Notes: generated by a model from the sequence alone, not told the origin. A stretch of DNA of 64,000 nt from Aliidiomarina quisquiliarum (GCF_023922585.1 NZ_JAMFTN010000021.1:147636-211635), one strand, 5' to 3'. Shown: positions 9,340-19,380, counted from the stretch's first letter. Translations and numbers: made by a program.

Positions 9340-10048
9340 TAAAGCAGTTGTAAACAGTGGGCAAGAAGGTTACTTAGCTAATTTTCCAACACCATGGCAG
9401 CCGTTATTGGCCGATGAAACATTCCGTACACAACTAGCTACCACGTGGCAGGCAGTACAAGCAGAACGGGAACAAGGTCAACAGGTGTACCCTACCAACG
9501 ATCAAGTGTTTGCCGCTTTAGCGGCTGTTGCCCCTGAGCAAGTGCGGGTGGTTATTTTGGGCCAAGACCCTTATCACCAACCGGGGCAAGCACATGGCTA
9601 TGCGTTTTCGGTGCCTTACGGCATTAAACCGCCTCCGTCGTTGAAGAATATGTATAAAGCCTTAGTTAAAGACATAACTGGTTTTTCAGCCCCACAGCAT
9701 GGTTGTCTTGAAACTTGGGCGCAACAAGGGGTGTTACTGCTAAATACGGTACTTACGGTGCGTGATAGCGAAGCCGCTTCACATCAAAGCTTAGGTTGGC
9801 AAACCATTACCCGCAGCATTCTGCAACATGTTGCGAATGGCCCGCCGGTGGTGTTTATGTTGTGGGGCAAACATGCTGAGCGCACTATGCAAGGTATCGA
9901 TATAAGCCAACATGGCGTATTAACGGGGGTACACCCGTCGCCTTTGTCGGCCTACCGCGGTTTTTACGACCAACAGCACTTTATAAAGGCTAACGAGTTA
10001 CTAACAAAGCAGGGGCGAAAGCCAATAAATTGGCATTTGCCAGGCTAA
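9332..10048 (+). CDS. ung: Uracil-DNA glycosylase
   Basis: Ung removes uracil from DNA in base-excision repair. The water-activating motif is GQDPYHQPGQAHGYAFS and the second catalytic motif is HPSPLSAYRGF; both are intact. Length is 238 residues. A GTG start at 9332 is chosen because AGGAAA lies 6 bases upstream and the usual N-terminal length results. This start lies within the last codons of the sulfatase, so ung appears coupled to an unrelated gene. Confidence 0.95.
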   Translation: MSSKAVVNSGQEGYLANFPTPWQPLLADETFRTQLATTWQAVQAEREQGQQVYPTNDQVFAALAAVAPEQVRVVILGQDPYHQPGQAHGYAFSVPYGIKPPPSLKNMYKALVKDITGFSAPQHGCLETWAQQGVLLLNTVLTVRDSEAASHQSLGWQTITRSILQHVANGPPVVFMLWGKHAERTMQGIDISQHGVLTGVHPSPLSAYRGFYDQQHFIKANELLTKQGRKPINWHLPG

Positions 10049-10222
10049 AACCAAGTGCTGCGAGCTACTTACTAAGCAATTGTTGTTCAATTGTGTCAAA
10101 TTGTTTTAAGTTTCTGATTTTTGTGGTATAAAGAGTCTGTGCAAGGTTGTTGGTTAATTTCAATAGAAGCACTGTTGATAGTACTCTTATTAAAAAAAAG
10201 CAGTAATAACAAGGAGATTTCT

Positions 10223-10390
10223 ATGGACAACTCTGAAGAACTAAAAAATACCGAGGCAAAGACGAAAGGACGGAGTTCCAAACGCAAGTGGCGTGAAATA
10301 GAAATGCTAAAAGAGCGCCATAGTTTACTGAAAGAGCTTGAAGATATTGATTATTGCTTTGACTACGATTTAGACGAGCTAGAGCTTTAA
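10223..10390 (+). CDS. DUF3545 family small protein
   Basis: This highly charged protein of 55 residues begins MDNSEELKNTEAKTKGRSSK and ends in an acidic helix, YDLDELEL. The pattern KRKWREIEMLKERHSLLKELEDID matches the DUF3545 family found in Alteromonadales and relatives; its function is unknown. The ATG at 10223 has AAGGAG 7 bases upstream, so a longer in-frame start at 10121 is not used. A strong terminator follows, making it monocistronic. Confidence 0.8.
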   Translation: MDNSEELKNTEAKTKGRSSKRKWREIEMLKERHSLLKELEDIDYCFDYDLDELEL

Positions 10391-10403
10391 CAGTACAAAC
10401 AAA

Positions 10404-10436
10404 AACGCCGACATAATGTCGGCGTTATGTTTTTTA
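10404..10436 (+). terminator. Rho-independent terminator after the DUF3545 gene
   Basis: A perfect 10-bp stem AACGCCGACA / TGTCGGCGTT with a 3-base loop, then ATGTTTTTT. It may also serve suhB from the other side. Confidence 0.85.
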
Positions 10437-10466
10437 GCGCATATTACGCATGCATGCTCAGGGTTA

Positions 10467-11270
10467 TTAGTCTAATAAAGACTCTGGTAGCTCTTTGCGC
10501 ATTTTAATCAGCATCGACTGAATTACTTTTTGGTTGGCAGCAACAATATTGCCCGACTTTTGATAATTCATACCACCCGCAAAGTCGGTAACCATACCAC
10601 CAGACTCACGCACCAATAGCACGCCTGCCGCTGTATCCCATGGGTTTAAGCCAGCTTCCCAGTAACCATCTAAGCGACCACAAGCAACGTAAGCAAGATC
10701 AAGTGCCGCAGAGCCAGCCCGGCGCATATCGGCAGCTTCTTCAAAGAAGCTGGCAAATACTTTCTGGTAGTCGGGCAAAATATGTTTCATGCGAAATGGA
10801 AAACCGGTGGCCAACAAGGTGCCTTCAAGGTTTTTAGCGCCTGCTACACGGGTTCTAAAACCGTTTAGCTGAGCACCTGCACCACGGCTGGCGGTAAATA
10901 GCTCGTCGCGCAAGGGGTCATAAATGGCAGCGTGGTGCGTAACGCCTTTAACGGTAAGAGCAATTGAAACGCAGAAGTGGGGAATTCCGCGCATAAAGTT
11001 GGTGGTGCCGTCGAGCGGGTCAATTACCCACTGGTAATCAGCATCTTCACCCACAATAATGCCCGACTCTTCAGCCATAATGCTGTGTTTCGGATACGAT
11101 TTTTGAATGGTCGCAATGATAGCCTCTTCAGCGGCTCTGTCTACGTTGGTGACAAATTCGTGTAAAGACTTCGATTCAACTTCTAAGTTTTGCGGGTTAC
11201 CATAAGCTTTAGTGATCACCCGGCCGGCCACGCGCGCTGCGCGAACCGCAATATTTAACATTGCGTGCAT
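10467..11270 (-). CDS. suhB: Inositol-1-monophosphatase SuhB
   Basis: SuhB is a metal-dependent phosphatase of the inositol monophosphatase family and, in E. coli, a partner of the rRNA antitermination complex. Metal-binding motifs are visible: MAEESG, DPLDGTTNF and WDTAAGVLLVRESGG. The protein is 267 residues when started at MHAMLNIAVRAARVAG, which aligns with the usual SuhB N-terminus and has AGGAAA 6 bases upstream. An upstream in-frame start would add 17 residues without support. It is divergent from trmJ, the common gammaproteobacterial arrangement. Confidence 0.94.
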   Translation of the reverse strand: MHAMLNIAVRAARVAGRVITKAYGNPQNLEVESKSLHEFVTNVDRAAEEAIIATIQKSYPKHSIMAEESGIIVGEDADYQWVIDPLDGTTNFMRGIPHFCVSIALTVKGVTHHAAIYDPLRDELFTASRGAGAQLNGFRTRVAGAKNLEGTLLATGFPFRMKHILPDYQKVFASFFEEAADMRRAGSAALDLAYVACGRLDGYWEAGLNPWDTAAGVLLVRESGGMVTDFAGGMNYQKSGNIVAANQKVIQSMLIKMRKELPESLLD

Positions 11271-11412
11271 GCTGATTTCCTGTACTGGCAAAGAACGTAT
11301 TAATGGCGCGATTATAAACAATCAAAAGCCCATGCGCAATGCGCACGCACGGTAGTCATTAAAAGGCATGTTGTGATAGGATTGCGCGGCCATAAAACAG
11401 GGTGCTGAAATT

Positions 11413-12141
11413 ATGCTCGATAATGTACGAATTGTGCTCGTGAATACTTCCGATCAACGCAATATAGGTTCGGCGGCGCGAGCCATGAAAACCATGGGAA
11501 TTAGCGATTTAGTATTGGTTAATCCCAAAGAACTACCCGACAGTAAAGCGTCGGCCTTAGCCGCAGGGGCCACCGACATTCTTGCCAAGGCTCGAGTGGT
11601 TGCAACCTTGTCTGAAGCTATTGCCGATTGCCAGTTAACCTTTGCCGCCAGTGCTCGTAGCCGTACCCTCGACTGGCCCATGACCACTCCGCGAGAAGCA
11701 GCCGCAAAAGTTCTTCAAGAAGGGCAGCAAGGCACGGTAGCCTTGGTTTTTGGCCGTGAAGCAACGGGGCTGACCAACGAAGAATTACAACTTTGCCACT
11801 ACCATACGCATATTCCAGCTAATCCAGAGTATAGCTCGCTAAATTTAGCCATGGCGGTACAAACCTTGTGCTATGAAGTGCGGGTGGCTTATTTAGACGC
11901 CAAGCAAAGCCACTTTCCTGAAGCGCTGGGTGACTATCCTACTGCTGGCGAAATGGAAGGGTTTTATATGCATTTGCAGCGTGCTATAACTAACTCAGGC
12001 TTTATTGTGCGCAACCACCCAGGTAAGGTAATGAATAAGTTACGTCGGTTATATACGCGTACTCGGCCCGATAAAAATGAATTAAACATATTGCGTGGTA
12101 TATTGACCTCGTTCGAACGTAACAATAAGTCTAATAATTAA
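11413..12141 (+). CDS. trmJ: tRNA (cytidine/uridine-32-2'-O)-methyltransferase TrmJ
   Basis: TrmJ is a SPOUT-class enzyme that 2'-O-methylates position 32 of several tRNAs using SAM. Characteristic blocks are [19 protein letters not shown] at the N-terminus and [15 protein letters not shown] followed by [11 protein letters not shown] in the knot that binds SAM. Length 242 is typical. It is divergent from suhB and lies 22 bases before the iscS-like gene. The usual iscR gene between trmJ and iscS is missing. Confidence 0.94.
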   Translation: MLDNVRIVLVNTSDQRNIGSAARAMKTMGISDLVLVNPKELPDSKASALAAGATDILAKARVVATLSEAIADCQLTFAASARSRTLDWPMTTPREAAAKVLQEGQQGTVALVFGREATGLTNEELQLCHYHTHIPANPEYSSLNLAMAVQTLCYEVRVAYLDAKQSHFPEALGDYPTAGEMEGFYMHLQRAITNSGFIVRNHPGKVMNKLRRLYTRTRPDKNELNILRGILTSFERNNKSNN

Positions 12142-12163
12142 TATAATTTAATGAGCCTAAACT

Positions 12164-13330
12164 ATGAAGCGTCCTATTTATCTTGATTATGCGGCCACAA
12201 CGCCTGTGGATCCTGCTGTTGCTGAAAAAATGATGCAGTGCCTTACCTTTGAGGGCAATTTTGGTAACCCTGCGTCGCGCTCTCATCGGTTAGGTTGGCA
12301 AGCAGAAGAATGTGTCGACGAAGCCCGCCACCAAATAGCTGAACTTATTCATGCTGACCCACGTGAGATCGTGTTCACTTCTGGTGCTACCGAATCGGAC
12401 AACTTAGCCATTAAAGGCGCCGCTGAATTCCACCAAGACAAAGGTAAACACATTATTACCGTGTGCACAGAGCATAAAGCGGTTTTAGACTCGTGCGCTG
12501 AGCTTGAACGCCGTGGTTTTGAGGTAACTTACTTGCCGGTGCAAGCCAATGGCTTGCTTGACCTAGAGGTAGTTCGCGCTGCTTTTCGTGCCGACACAAT
12601 TTTATTAAGTGTTATGCATGTAAATAATGAAATTGGTGTTATTCAAGACATTGCTGCGCTAGGTGCTTTATGCCAAGAAAAAGACGTATTGTTTCATGTG
12701 GACGCAGCGCAAAGCGTAGGCAAAATTCCCGTTGATGTGAATGCGCTAAAGGTTGATTACTTGTCAATTTCAGCCCATAAAATGTATGGTCCAAAGGGCA
12801 TTGGGGCGCTTTATGTACGCCGTAGCCCGCGGGCCAAGTTAAACCCACAAATACACGGCGGCGGGCATGAGCGTGGCATGCGTTCAGGCACCCTAGCACC
12901 GCATCAAATTGTTGGCTTCGGTGAAGCGGCGCGCCTTGCTAAACAACAGCAAGCTAGCGACATGGCACGTTTAACTGCGCTTCGCGATAGGCTATGGGCA
13001 ACTATTCAGTCGCTTGGCAATGTAACTTTAAATGGCGACTTAGAACACGGCATTGGTACTTTACTGAACGTTAGTTTTGGTGGTTTGTGCTCCGACAGCT
13101 TGGCTATGAACTTAGCCGACATTGCCGTGTCGTCGGGTTCGGCCTGTAACTCAGCAACAGTCGACCCTTCATTTGTACTGTTAGCCTTAGGCAGAGAGCG
13201 CGAACTTGCCCTCGCTGCCATTCGTTTTAGTTTAGGCCGACACACCACAGAGGCTGATATTGCGGCAGTAGAAGCAATATTACTTGAAGCTATTCCGCGC
13301 TTACGTGCCAGTAAACCCTTGTGGCTCTAG
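12164..13330 (+). CDS. iscS: Cysteine desulfurase, IscS-like, lacking the C-terminal tail
   Basis: This PLP enzyme takes sulfur from cysteine and forms an enzyme persulfide. Seen are YLDYAATTP at the N-terminus, the PLP lysine in [10 protein letters not shown] and the catalytic loop SSGSACNS. It has 388 residues. E. coli IscS has 404 and ends with about 17 more residues after PLW that contact IscU and ferredoxin; here the protein stops at KPLWL. No iscR, iscU, iscA, hscBA or fdx genes lie next to it; the next gene is msrA in the opposite direction. It may therefore mainly serve tRNA thiolation, with cluster assembly done by another system; that is inference. Confidence 0.88.
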   Translation: MKRPIYLDYAATTPVDPAVAEKMMQCLTFEGNFGNPASRSHRLGWQAEECVDEARHQIAELIHADPREIVFTSGATESDNLAIKGAAEFHQDKGKHIITVCTEHKAVLDSCAELERRGFEVTYLPVQANGLLDLEVVRAAFRADTILLSVMHVNNEIGVIQDIAALGALCQEKDVLFHVDAAQSVGKIPVDVNALKVDYLSISAHKMYGPKGIGALYVRRSPRAKLNPQIHGGGHERGMRSGTLAPHQIVGFGEAARLAKQQQASDMARLTALRDRLWATIQSLGNVTLNGDLEHGIGTLLNVSFGGLCSDSLAMNLADIAVSSGSACNSATVDPSFVLLALGRERELALAAIRFSLGRHTTEADIAAVEAILLEAIPRLRASKPLWL

Positions 13331-13336
13331 GTTAAT

Positions 13337-13876
13337 TTAATCTTTTAGCTTGGCGGCAAAGGTGGCACGGAACTTTGCTAACTTTGGCGCAATAACTGCC
13401 GCACAGTAAGGTTGTTCAGGGTTACGGGCAAAATAGTTTTCATGGTGAAGTTCGGCGGGGTACCAATTATTTAGTGGTACCACTTCGGTAACCAAGGGTT
13501 GCTCGAAAAGCTGGTCGGCAGTTATTTCAGCTATAATAGCGCTAGCCGCTGCGTGCTGCTCTTCATCATGATAAAAAATTACCGAGCGATACTGCGTACC
13601 AATATCGTTCCCCTGACGATTCAGTTGGGTAGGATCATGAATAGCGAATAACACTTCAAGCAATTCACGATAGCTGATGAGGTTTTCGTCGTAGCTAATT
13701 TGCACCACTTCCGCATGGCCGGTTGTGCCCGTGCATACTTGTTCGTAGGTTGGTTCACTCACATGGCCGCCGGCATAACCAGAAACAACAGTGCTTACGC
13801 CCTTTAATTGTTGAAAGGCGCCTTCCGTGCACCAAAAACAACCACCACCGAATGTGGCAACTTTATTCTTTGACAT
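13337..13876 (-). CDS. msrA: Peptide methionine sulfoxide reductase MsrA
   Basis: MsrA reduces the S-epimer of methionine sulfoxide. The catalytic motif GGCFWCTEG appears at about residues 11-19. The family block YHDEEQ and the downstream HHENYFARNPEQPYC, which includes a late Cys that may act in resolution, are present. Length 179 is normal for short MsrA. It converges with the iscS-like gene. A MetJ-type palindrome lies 30 bases upstream of its start (13906-13913). Confidence 0.93.
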   Translation of the reverse strand: MSKNKVATFGGGCFWCTEGAFQQLKGVSTVVSGYAGGHVSEPTYEQVCTGTTGHAEVVQISYDENLISYRELLEVLFAIHDPTQLNRQGNDIGTQYRSVIFYHDEEQHAAASAIIAEITADQLFEQPLVTEVVPLNNWYPAELHHENYFARNPEQPYCAAVIAPKLAKFRATFAAKLKD

Positions 13877-13897
13877 GATTGAACCTTAATGCTGAAT

Positions 13898-13921
13898 GGA
13901 AGTGTAGACGTCTATACTAGA
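13898..13921 (-). promoter_or_regulatory. Possible MetJ operator upstream of msrA
   Basis: The 8-bp palindrome AGACGTCT (13906-13913) is a perfect met box. The preceding 8 bases match the box at 5 of 8 positions and the following 8 at about 3 of 8. On the minus strand it overlaps a TATAGA -10-like element about 37 bases before the msrA start. MetJ normally binds two or more adjacent boxes, so one perfect box with weak neighbours is suggestive only. Confidence 0.4.
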
Positions 13922-14103
13922 GCATGAAGGGAGCAATATTCAAGGGGAAAATTACCGCTGTTACAATTTGCTGCGCTTGCCAACATGAATAGCAGCAAAA
14001 AGTTTTTGTTAGGAATAACGCTGCAGATCACGTATAATTTGCGCGACTTTATAATCGCTGGGTTGTAAGGGCCGAGCGAGCCTAACGAATTGGAGTAATG
14101 AAC

Positions 14104-14535
14104 ATGGCTTTGGAACGTACACTTTCCATTATTAAGCCCGACGGCGTGGCAAAAAACGTTGTTGGTGCAATTATAAATCGTTTTGAAACGGCTGGCTTAC
14201 GCGTTGTCGCCCAAAAAATGATGCATTTAAGCAAAGAAAAAGCAGAAGGTTTTTATGCAGAACACGCAGAGCGCCCATTCTTTGGCGCCTTAGTTGAGTT
14301 CATGACTTCTGGCCCTATCGTTGTGATGGCGCTAGAAGGCGAAGACGCAGTGCGCAAAAACCGTGAAATTATGGGTGCAACAAACCCACAAGAAGCTGCT
14401 GCAGGTACCTTGCGTGCAGACTTCGCAGAAACAATTGACGAAAACGCTGTACACGGTTCTGACGCAGTTGAGTCGGCAGCACGTGAAATTGCGTACTTCT
14501 TCAACGACGAAGAAATTTGCCCACGCACTCGCTAA
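14104..14535 (+). CDS. ndk: Nucleoside diphosphate kinase
   Basis: Ndk transfers the gamma phosphate from ATP to other NDPs through a phosphohistidine. It begins [18 protein letters not shown], has [17 protein letters not shown], and the active-site His in [13 protein letters not shown]. The length from ATG 14104 is 143 residues, the family standard. GGAG lies 8 bases before this ATG but only 2 bases before the upstream ATG at 14098, which decides the start. A strong terminator follows. Confidence 0.96.
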   Translation: MALERTLSIIKPDGVAKNVVGAIINRFETAGLRVVAQKMMHLSKEKAEGFYAEHAERPFFGALVEFMTSGPIVVMALEGEDAVRKNREIMGATNPQEAAAGTLRADFAETIDENAVHGSDAVESAAREIAYFFNDEEICPRTR

Positions 14536-14567
14536 ACAAAAATCTGTCGTATTAGCACAGCGTGTGT

Positions 14568-14592
14568 AAAAAAGGGGCTTCGGCCCCTTTTT
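14568..14592 (+). terminator. Rho-independent terminator after ndk
   Basis: AAAAAGGGGC, loop TTCG, GCCCCTTTTT: a stable UUCG-capped stem with a T-tract. The symmetrical A/T runs allow use in either direction. Confidence 0.9.
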
Positions 14593-14659
14593 GACCATCA
14601 GTCAGCTTGTTGAAATATACCGAGCTGCAGGACCAAATGATTATTAGCAAGAGGTAGTT

Positions 14660-15793
14660 ATGACCACCAAGAAGAAAGTAAATTTACTTGATCTGAACCG
14701 TAGCCAAATGCAGGTGTTTTTTGCCGACTTGGGGGAAAAAGCGTTTCGTGCCGATCAGGTAATGAAGTGGATCTATCACTACTGTGTTGATGACTTTGAG
14801 CAAATGACCAATTTGAATAAGGTGTTGCGTGCCAAACTCACCGACATTGCTGAAATTAAAGCCCCAGAAGTGAAGACACGGCAAGAGTCGAGCGACGGCA
14901 CCATAAAGTTTGCCATGGACCTAGGCGACGGCCAGGAAGTAGAAAGTGTATGGATACCCGAAGCGGGCCGAGCAACCTTATGCGTATCGTCGCAGGTGGG
15001 TTGCGCCCTAGAATGTCCTTTCTGCTCTACGGGCCAACAAGGCTTTAATCGAAATTTACGAGTTGCTGAAATTATCGGCCAAGTGTGGCGGGTAAATAAA
15101 GAGCTAGGTGCCTTTGGCGACACCAATGTAAAAGCTGTTACTAACGTTGTTATGATGGGTATGGGCGAGCCTTTATTAAACGTGAAGAACGTAGTGCCAG
15201 CCATGGAATTAATGATGGACGACTTTGGCTTTGGGTTGTCGAAACGTCGTGTCACCCTTAGTACATCGGGTGTTGTGCCAGCCCTTGACTTGTTACGTGA
15301 ACAAATTGACGTAGCGCTGGCTATTTCATTACATGCACCAGACGACGAACTACGCAATGAAATTGTGCCTATTAATAAGAAGTATCCTATTGCCGAGTTT
15401 TTAGAGTCGGCACGACGGTATGTAGAAAATTCGAAAGCACAATCGAAAGTTACCGTTGAGTATGTCATGCTAGACCATGTGAATGATTCTACCGATCAAG
15501 CACATCAGTTAGCTAAGGTACTGGAAGGCACGCCAAGTAAAATAAATTTAATACCGTTTAATCCGTTTCCAGGCACCGATTACGGGCGTTCCAGTAATTC
15601 TCGTATCGATCGCTTCGCAAAGGTATTGATGGAGCATGGATATGTGGTTATGGTTAGAAAGACCCGTGGCGATGATATAGATGCAGCCTGTGGACAGCTC
15701 GTAGGTGATGTGGTAGATCGCACCAAACGCTTATTAAAAAAACAACAACGGCAAAAAGGTGGCCAGGCAATTGCTATTAAAGCAACGTCCTAG
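14660..15793 (+). CDS. rlmN: Dual-specificity 23S rRNA/tRNA adenine C2-methyltransferase RlmN
   Basis: RlmN is a radical-SAM enzyme that methylates C2 of A2503 in 23S rRNA and A37 in some tRNAs. The cluster motif is [11 protein letters not shown] (CxxxCxxC). Other family blocks are [23 protein letters not shown] and a C-terminal catalytic Cys in [10 protein letters not shown]. Length 377 is typical. It begins the conserved rlmN-rodZ-ispG-hisS-yfgM-bamB-der order. The pilF/pilW gene often found after rlmN is missing; a 13-codon reading frame stands in its place. Confidence 0.96.
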   Translation: MTTKKKVNLLDLNRSQMQVFFADLGEKAFRADQVMKWIYHYCVDDFEQMTNLNKVLRAKLTDIAEIKAPEVKTRQESSDGTIKFAMDLGDGQEVESVWIPEAGRATLCVSSQVGCALECPFCSTGQQGFNRNLRVAEIIGQVWRVNKELGAFGDTNVKAVTNVVMMGMGEPLLNVKNVVPAMELMMDDFGFGLSKRRVTLSTSGVVPALDLLREQIDVALAISLHAPDDELRNEIVPINKKYPIAEFLESARRYVENSKAQSKVTVEYVMLDHVNDSTDQAHQLAKVLEGTPSKINLIPFNPFPGTDYGRSSNSRIDRFAKVLMEHGYVVMVRKTRGDDIDAACGQLVGDVVDRTKRLLKKQQRQKGGQAIAIKATS

Positions 15794-15810
15794 CAAGCAA
15801 GGAGCGTAAC

Positions 15811-15852
15811 ATGCGCACCATGGATGGTATGGCGAAAATCAGGCTCTCATGA
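15811..15852 (+). other. 13-codon leader reading frame overlapping the rodZ start
   Basis: ATG 15811 has AAGGAG 7 bases upstream, encodes MRTMDGMAKIRLS, and its TGA overlaps the rodZ ATG (ATGA). The strong ribosome site belongs to this short frame rather than to rodZ, whose own upstream sequence is only AGG. It could be a coupling leader, or a remnant of the pilF gene expected here. Confidence 0.45.
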
Positions 15853-16868
15853 CAGTAGAAGATGAACGTATAAACGACGAGAATGTTAGTACAGCAGCTG
15901 TAAGTGCACCACGAATATTTCCTGGTGACTTACTGCGTACGGCTCGTGAAGCAAAAGGCTATACAACTCAGCAAGTGGCAACTCACTTATGTTTGCGACG
16001 CCAACTTATTGAGGAAATTGAAGCTAGCAAATTCGACCCCAAGGTTGCAGCAACCTTTATTCGAGGTTACCTCAAGTCTTATGCTAAGTACGTAGGGGTG
16101 TCAGAAGCTGAAGTGTTAACTGCTTATGACGATTTAACTTTGGATAAACCCAAGTTAGACGACATGCAAAGTTTTTCCCAAAAAAAGGCGATTGAAAAAC
16201 AAGACAGTCGCTTAATGCTTATTACTTATATTATTGTTGCCGTGTTAGTGGCTTCTTTTGTGTTATTTCTTTGGCAACAATCGGGAGACGACGAACAGGC
16301 AGTAACAACTGAACAACCGGTTCGCACGGAACCTGCGAACGCAAAAACCATGGCTTCTGAGCGGCAATCTGTTACACAGCAACAGCCAATACCACAGCCC
16401 GAGCCTAAGGTGGCAGAACAGCCTATAGCGCCCGTTGAGCCAAACGAGCAGGCTTTACTAGCAGAGCCCACGGAAAGTAATGCAGCGGTTTTGGAGGCTA
16501 GTAGTGCAGAGCCTGAGAGCACTGCAACCGCAGTGGAACAACAACCTGCGCAGCCCAGAATGAATACTGCGGTTAATCGCACAGGAACTTTCTTAGAAGC
16601 TGCCGATCCCCTGGCGGGCGACTTAGTGCTTTACTTCCGCGACCAAAGTTGGGTTGACGTTAGAGACTACGCCGACAATGACCGGGTGTTAGCGGTGGGC
16701 ATTAAAGAAAAAGGTTACAATATGCCACTAGGTGGAGCCGAGGCCTACAGTGTTATTCTTGGTGCGCCGAATGCAGTAGAAATATATTATCAAGGCCAAC
16801 GTGTTGACTTAAGTGAACTGCCCAGAAATCGAGTTGTTCCGTTTCGCGTGCCTACATTACAGCCCTAA
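15849..16868 (+). CDS. rodZ: RodZ-like cytoskeletal membrane protein
   Basis: RodZ links MreB filaments to the cell-wall elongation machinery. The 339-residue protein has an N-terminal helix-turn-helix domain (GDLLRTAREAKGYTTQQVA, about residues 25-90). One transmembrane helix follows (MLITYIIVAVLVASFVLFLW, about 118-140). Next comes a long Gln/Glu/Pro-rich periplasmic linker, then a C-terminal domain with FRDQSWVDVRDYADNDRVL. This layout is that of RodZ. Translation is probably coupled to the short frame ending at its start. ispG follows after 18 bases. Confidence 0.87.
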   Translation: MTVEDERINDENVSTAAVSAPRIFPGDLLRTAREAKGYTTQQVATHLCLRRQLIEEIEASKFDPKVAATFIRGYLKSYAKYVGVSEAEVLTAYDDLTLDKPKLDDMQSFSQKKAIEKQDSRLMLITYIIVAVLVASFVLFLWQQSGDDEQAVTTEQPVRTEPANAKTMASERQSVTQQQPIPQPEPKVAEQPIAPVEPNEQALLAEPTESNAAVLEASSAEPESTATAVEQQPAQPRMNTAVNRTGTFLEAADPLAGDLVLYFRDQSWVDVRDYADNDRVLAVGIKEKGYNMPLGGAEAYSVILGAPNAVEIYYQGQRVDLSELPRNRVVPFRVPTLQP

Positions 16869-16886
16869 ATATTTGAGTAGTAATTC

Positions 16887-18014
16887 ATGAGTACCACAGT
16901 GGATATTCCAAGACGTAAAAGCCGTCGAATTTATGTTGGTAACGTACCCATTGGCGACGGCGCCCCCGTTGCCGTGCAGTCGATGACCAACACAACAACC
17001 ACCGATGTGGCCGCAACTGTTGCCCAAGTTAATGCAATTGCTGCAGCTGGTGCCGACATTGTGCGCATTTCTGTACCCACCATGGACGCCGCTGAAGCCT
17101 TTAAGCTAATTAAACAACAAACCACAGTGCCGTTAGTGGCCGACATTCATTTTGATTACCGTATTGCCCTAAAAGTGGCTGAATATGGGGTGGACTGTTT
17201 ACGCATTAACCCAGGCAACATTGGTAACGAAGAGCGTATTCGGGCCGTGGTCGACGCAGCCCGTGAACGCAATATTCCAATTCGTATTGGTGTTAATGCG
17301 GGTTCACTGGAACGTGATATTCAAGAAAAATATGGCGAGCCTAATGGCGCCGCTTTAGTTGAATCGGCCATGCGCCATGTAAAAATATTACAGCGGCTCG
17401 ATTTCCACGACTTTAAAGTAAGTGTGAAAGCGTCAGACGTGTTTCTGGCTGTTGAGGCGTATCGCTTATTGGCCAAAGAAATTGACCAACCCTTACATTT
17501 AGGCATTACTGAAGCCGGCGGTGCCCGTAGTGGTGCAGTAAAATCGGCCATTGGTTTAGGCTTACTACTGGCTGAGGGCATTGGCGACACCTTGCGGGTG
17601 TCGCTGGCAGCAGACCCAGTAGAAGAAGTAAAAGTAGGCTTCGATATTTTAAAGTCGTTGCGTATTCGTTCACGCGGTATTAACTTTATTGCTTGCCCAA
17701 GTTGCTCACGCCAAGAATTCGACGTTATCGCCACCGTTAATGCTCTCGAGCAACGGCTTGAAGACATTACCACGCCACTTGATGTTTCCATTATTGGTTG
17801 TGTGGTGAATGGTCCAGGCGAAGCATATATTTCCCACATTGGGTTAGCTGGGGCAAAAACTCGTAGCGGATTTTATGTAGACGGTGAACGCCAACGTGAA
17901 CGGCTAGATAACCTCGATTTGGTTGATCAACTTGAGGCACGCATACGAGCTTACGTAGCGCGTACCAACGATACGAATAAAATACCGGTAGTAGATACGA
18001 CAAATGTAGGTTAA
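16887..18014 (+). CDS. ispG: 4-hydroxy-3-methylbut-2-enyl diphosphate synthase IspG
   Basis: IspG is the [4Fe-4S] enzyme of the MEP isoprenoid pathway that converts MEcPP to HMBPP. Cluster cysteines are visible in [11 protein letters not shown] and [12 protein letters not shown]. The N-terminus [20 protein letters not shown] and the TIM-barrel block [12 protein letters not shown] are characteristic. Length 375 fits the bacterial two-domain form. Confidence 0.96.
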   Translation: MSTTVDIPRRKSRRIYVGNVPIGDGAPVAVQSMTNTTTTDVAATVAQVNAIAAAGADIVRISVPTMDAAEAFKLIKQQTTVPLVADIHFDYRIALKVAEYGVDCLRINPGNIGNEERIRAVVDAARERNIPIRIGVNAGSLERDIQEKYGEPNGAALVESAMRHVKILQRLDFHDFKVSVKASDVFLAVEAYRLLAKEIDQPLHLGITEAGGARSGAVKSAIGLGLLLAEGIGDTLRVSLAADPVEEVKVGFDILKSLRIRSRGINFIACPSCSRQEFDVIATVNALEQRLEDITTPLDVSIIGCVVNGPGEAYISHIGLAGAKTRSGFYVDGERQRERLDNLDLVDQLEARIRAYVARTNDTNKIPVVDTTNVG

Positions 18015-18089
18015 CCGCACCTGCGAGGTTTTACCTCCCCGTCTAAACACCCTATAATGCCGACACTTTTAAATAGGAAGGCTGTTGCA

Positions 18090-19367
18090 GTGGCAAAGCA
18101 AATTCAAGCAATTCGTGGAATGAATGATATTCTGCCCGACCAAACCGGTCGTTGGCAGGCTTTAGAGTCGGTTATTCGCCGCTTGGTGGCTAGTTATGGC
18201 TATAGCGAAATTCGCATGCCCATTGTTGAGCAAACCGAGCTTTTTAAGCGTTCTATTGGCGAAGTAACCGACATTGTTGAAAAAGAAATGTATACCTTCG
18301 ACGATCGTAATGGCGAAAGCCTTACGCTACGTCCGGAAGGTACGGCAAGCTGTGTGCGCGCGGGTAACCAACATGGGTTACTGTACAACCAACAGCAGCG
18401 GTTATGGTATATGGGCCCTATGTTTCGTTATGAGCGCCCGCAAAAAGGCCGCTACCGCCAGTTTCATCAGGTAGGGGTGGAAAGTTTTGGTATTGCTAGT
18501 GCCGACATAGACGCCGAGCTTATAATTATGACTGCGCGGTTATGGCGTGACTTAGGTATTGCCGACCATTTAACTTTGGAACTAAATTCCTTAGCATCGA
18601 ATGAAGCACGGGCTGTGTATCGACAGGCACTAACGGACTATTTGCGCGAGCATAAAGAACAGCTCGACGAAGACAGCGTGCGTCGCTTGGAATCGAACCC
18701 ATTGCGTATACTCGACTCTAAAAACCCAGCCATGGCCGACATGCTCAGCGCTGCACCAAAACTGTCTGCATACTGGGACGATGAGTCGCGTGCACACTTT
18801 CAAAGTTTATGTGCTCGGTTAGACGCCGCTGGCGTACCCTACACGCTAAATGAACGTTTGGTACGTGGGCTTGATTACTATAACCGCACAGTATTTGAGT
18901 GGGTTACTGACAGCTTAGGCGCCCAAGGTACAGTGTGCGCTGGTGGCCGTTACGACGGTTTAGTAGGGCAGTTAGGTGGCAAAGACACTCCAGCCGTAGG
19001 CTTTGCCATGGGTCTAGAGCGTTTGGTTCTAATGCTAGAAATAGCTAATACCCTACCCATTGCCGACACGGTACAGGTTTATATTGCCGTAGGCGGCGAT
19101 AATGCGGAACTTCCTGCTCAAGCTGTTGCCGAAAAACTGCGCGACCATTTCCCTGGGTTACGGGTTCATTTGCATTGTGGTGGCGGTAATTTTGGCCGGC
19201 AGCTAAAGCGCGCCGACCGTGCGGGTGCAACCATCGCTATTATGTTAGGCGAAAGTGAAATAGCTGAAAGTACTTTCACAGTAAAATATTTACGCGAGCA
19301 GCGCGAACAGGTATCGGTGAACTGGGCTGGGTTGCAGGCACTTATTGAAGTATTAGGTTTAATATAA
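18090..19367 (+). CDS. hisS: Histidyl-tRNA synthetase
   Basis: Class II aminoacyl-tRNA synthetase charging tRNA-His. Motif 2 is [20 protein letters not shown]; the histidine-specific motif [13 protein letters not shown] and motif 3 GFAMGLERL are present. GTG 18090 is chosen because it gives [16 protein letters not shown], the usual start, with AGGAAG 9 bases upstream; an ATG at 18057 would precede that ribosome site. Length 425 matches E. coli (424). yfgM follows after 13 bases. Confidence 0.95.
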   Translation: MAKQIQAIRGMNDILPDQTGRWQALESVIRRLVASYGYSEIRMPIVEQTELFKRSIGEVTDIVEKEMYTFDDRNGESLTLRPEGTASCVRAGNQHGLLYNQQQRLWYMGPMFRYERPQKGRYRQFHQVGVESFGIASADIDAELIIMTARLWRDLGIADHLTLELNSLASNEARAVYRQALTDYLREHKEQLDEDSVRRLESNPLRILDSKNPAMADMLSAAPKLSAYWDDESRAHFQSLCARLDAAGVPYTLNERLVRGLDYYNRTVFEWVTDSLGAQGTVCAGGRYDGLVGQLGGKDTPAVGFAMGLERLVLMLEIANTLPIADTVQVYIAVGGDNAELPAQAVAEKLRDHFPGLRVHLHCGGGNFGRQLKRADRAGATIAIMLGESEIAESTFTVKYLREQREQVSVNWAGLQALIEVLGLI

Positions 19368-19380
19368 AGAGGACTGGCAC

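Noticed and set aside
14032..14056. Two TATAAT boxes upstream of ndk
   Set aside because: Good -10 sequences, but neither has a -35 box at 16-18 bases, so no promoter is called.
14779..15468. 229-codon open frame opposite rlmN
   Set aside because: Lies wholly inside rlmN, which is certain; no family resemblance.
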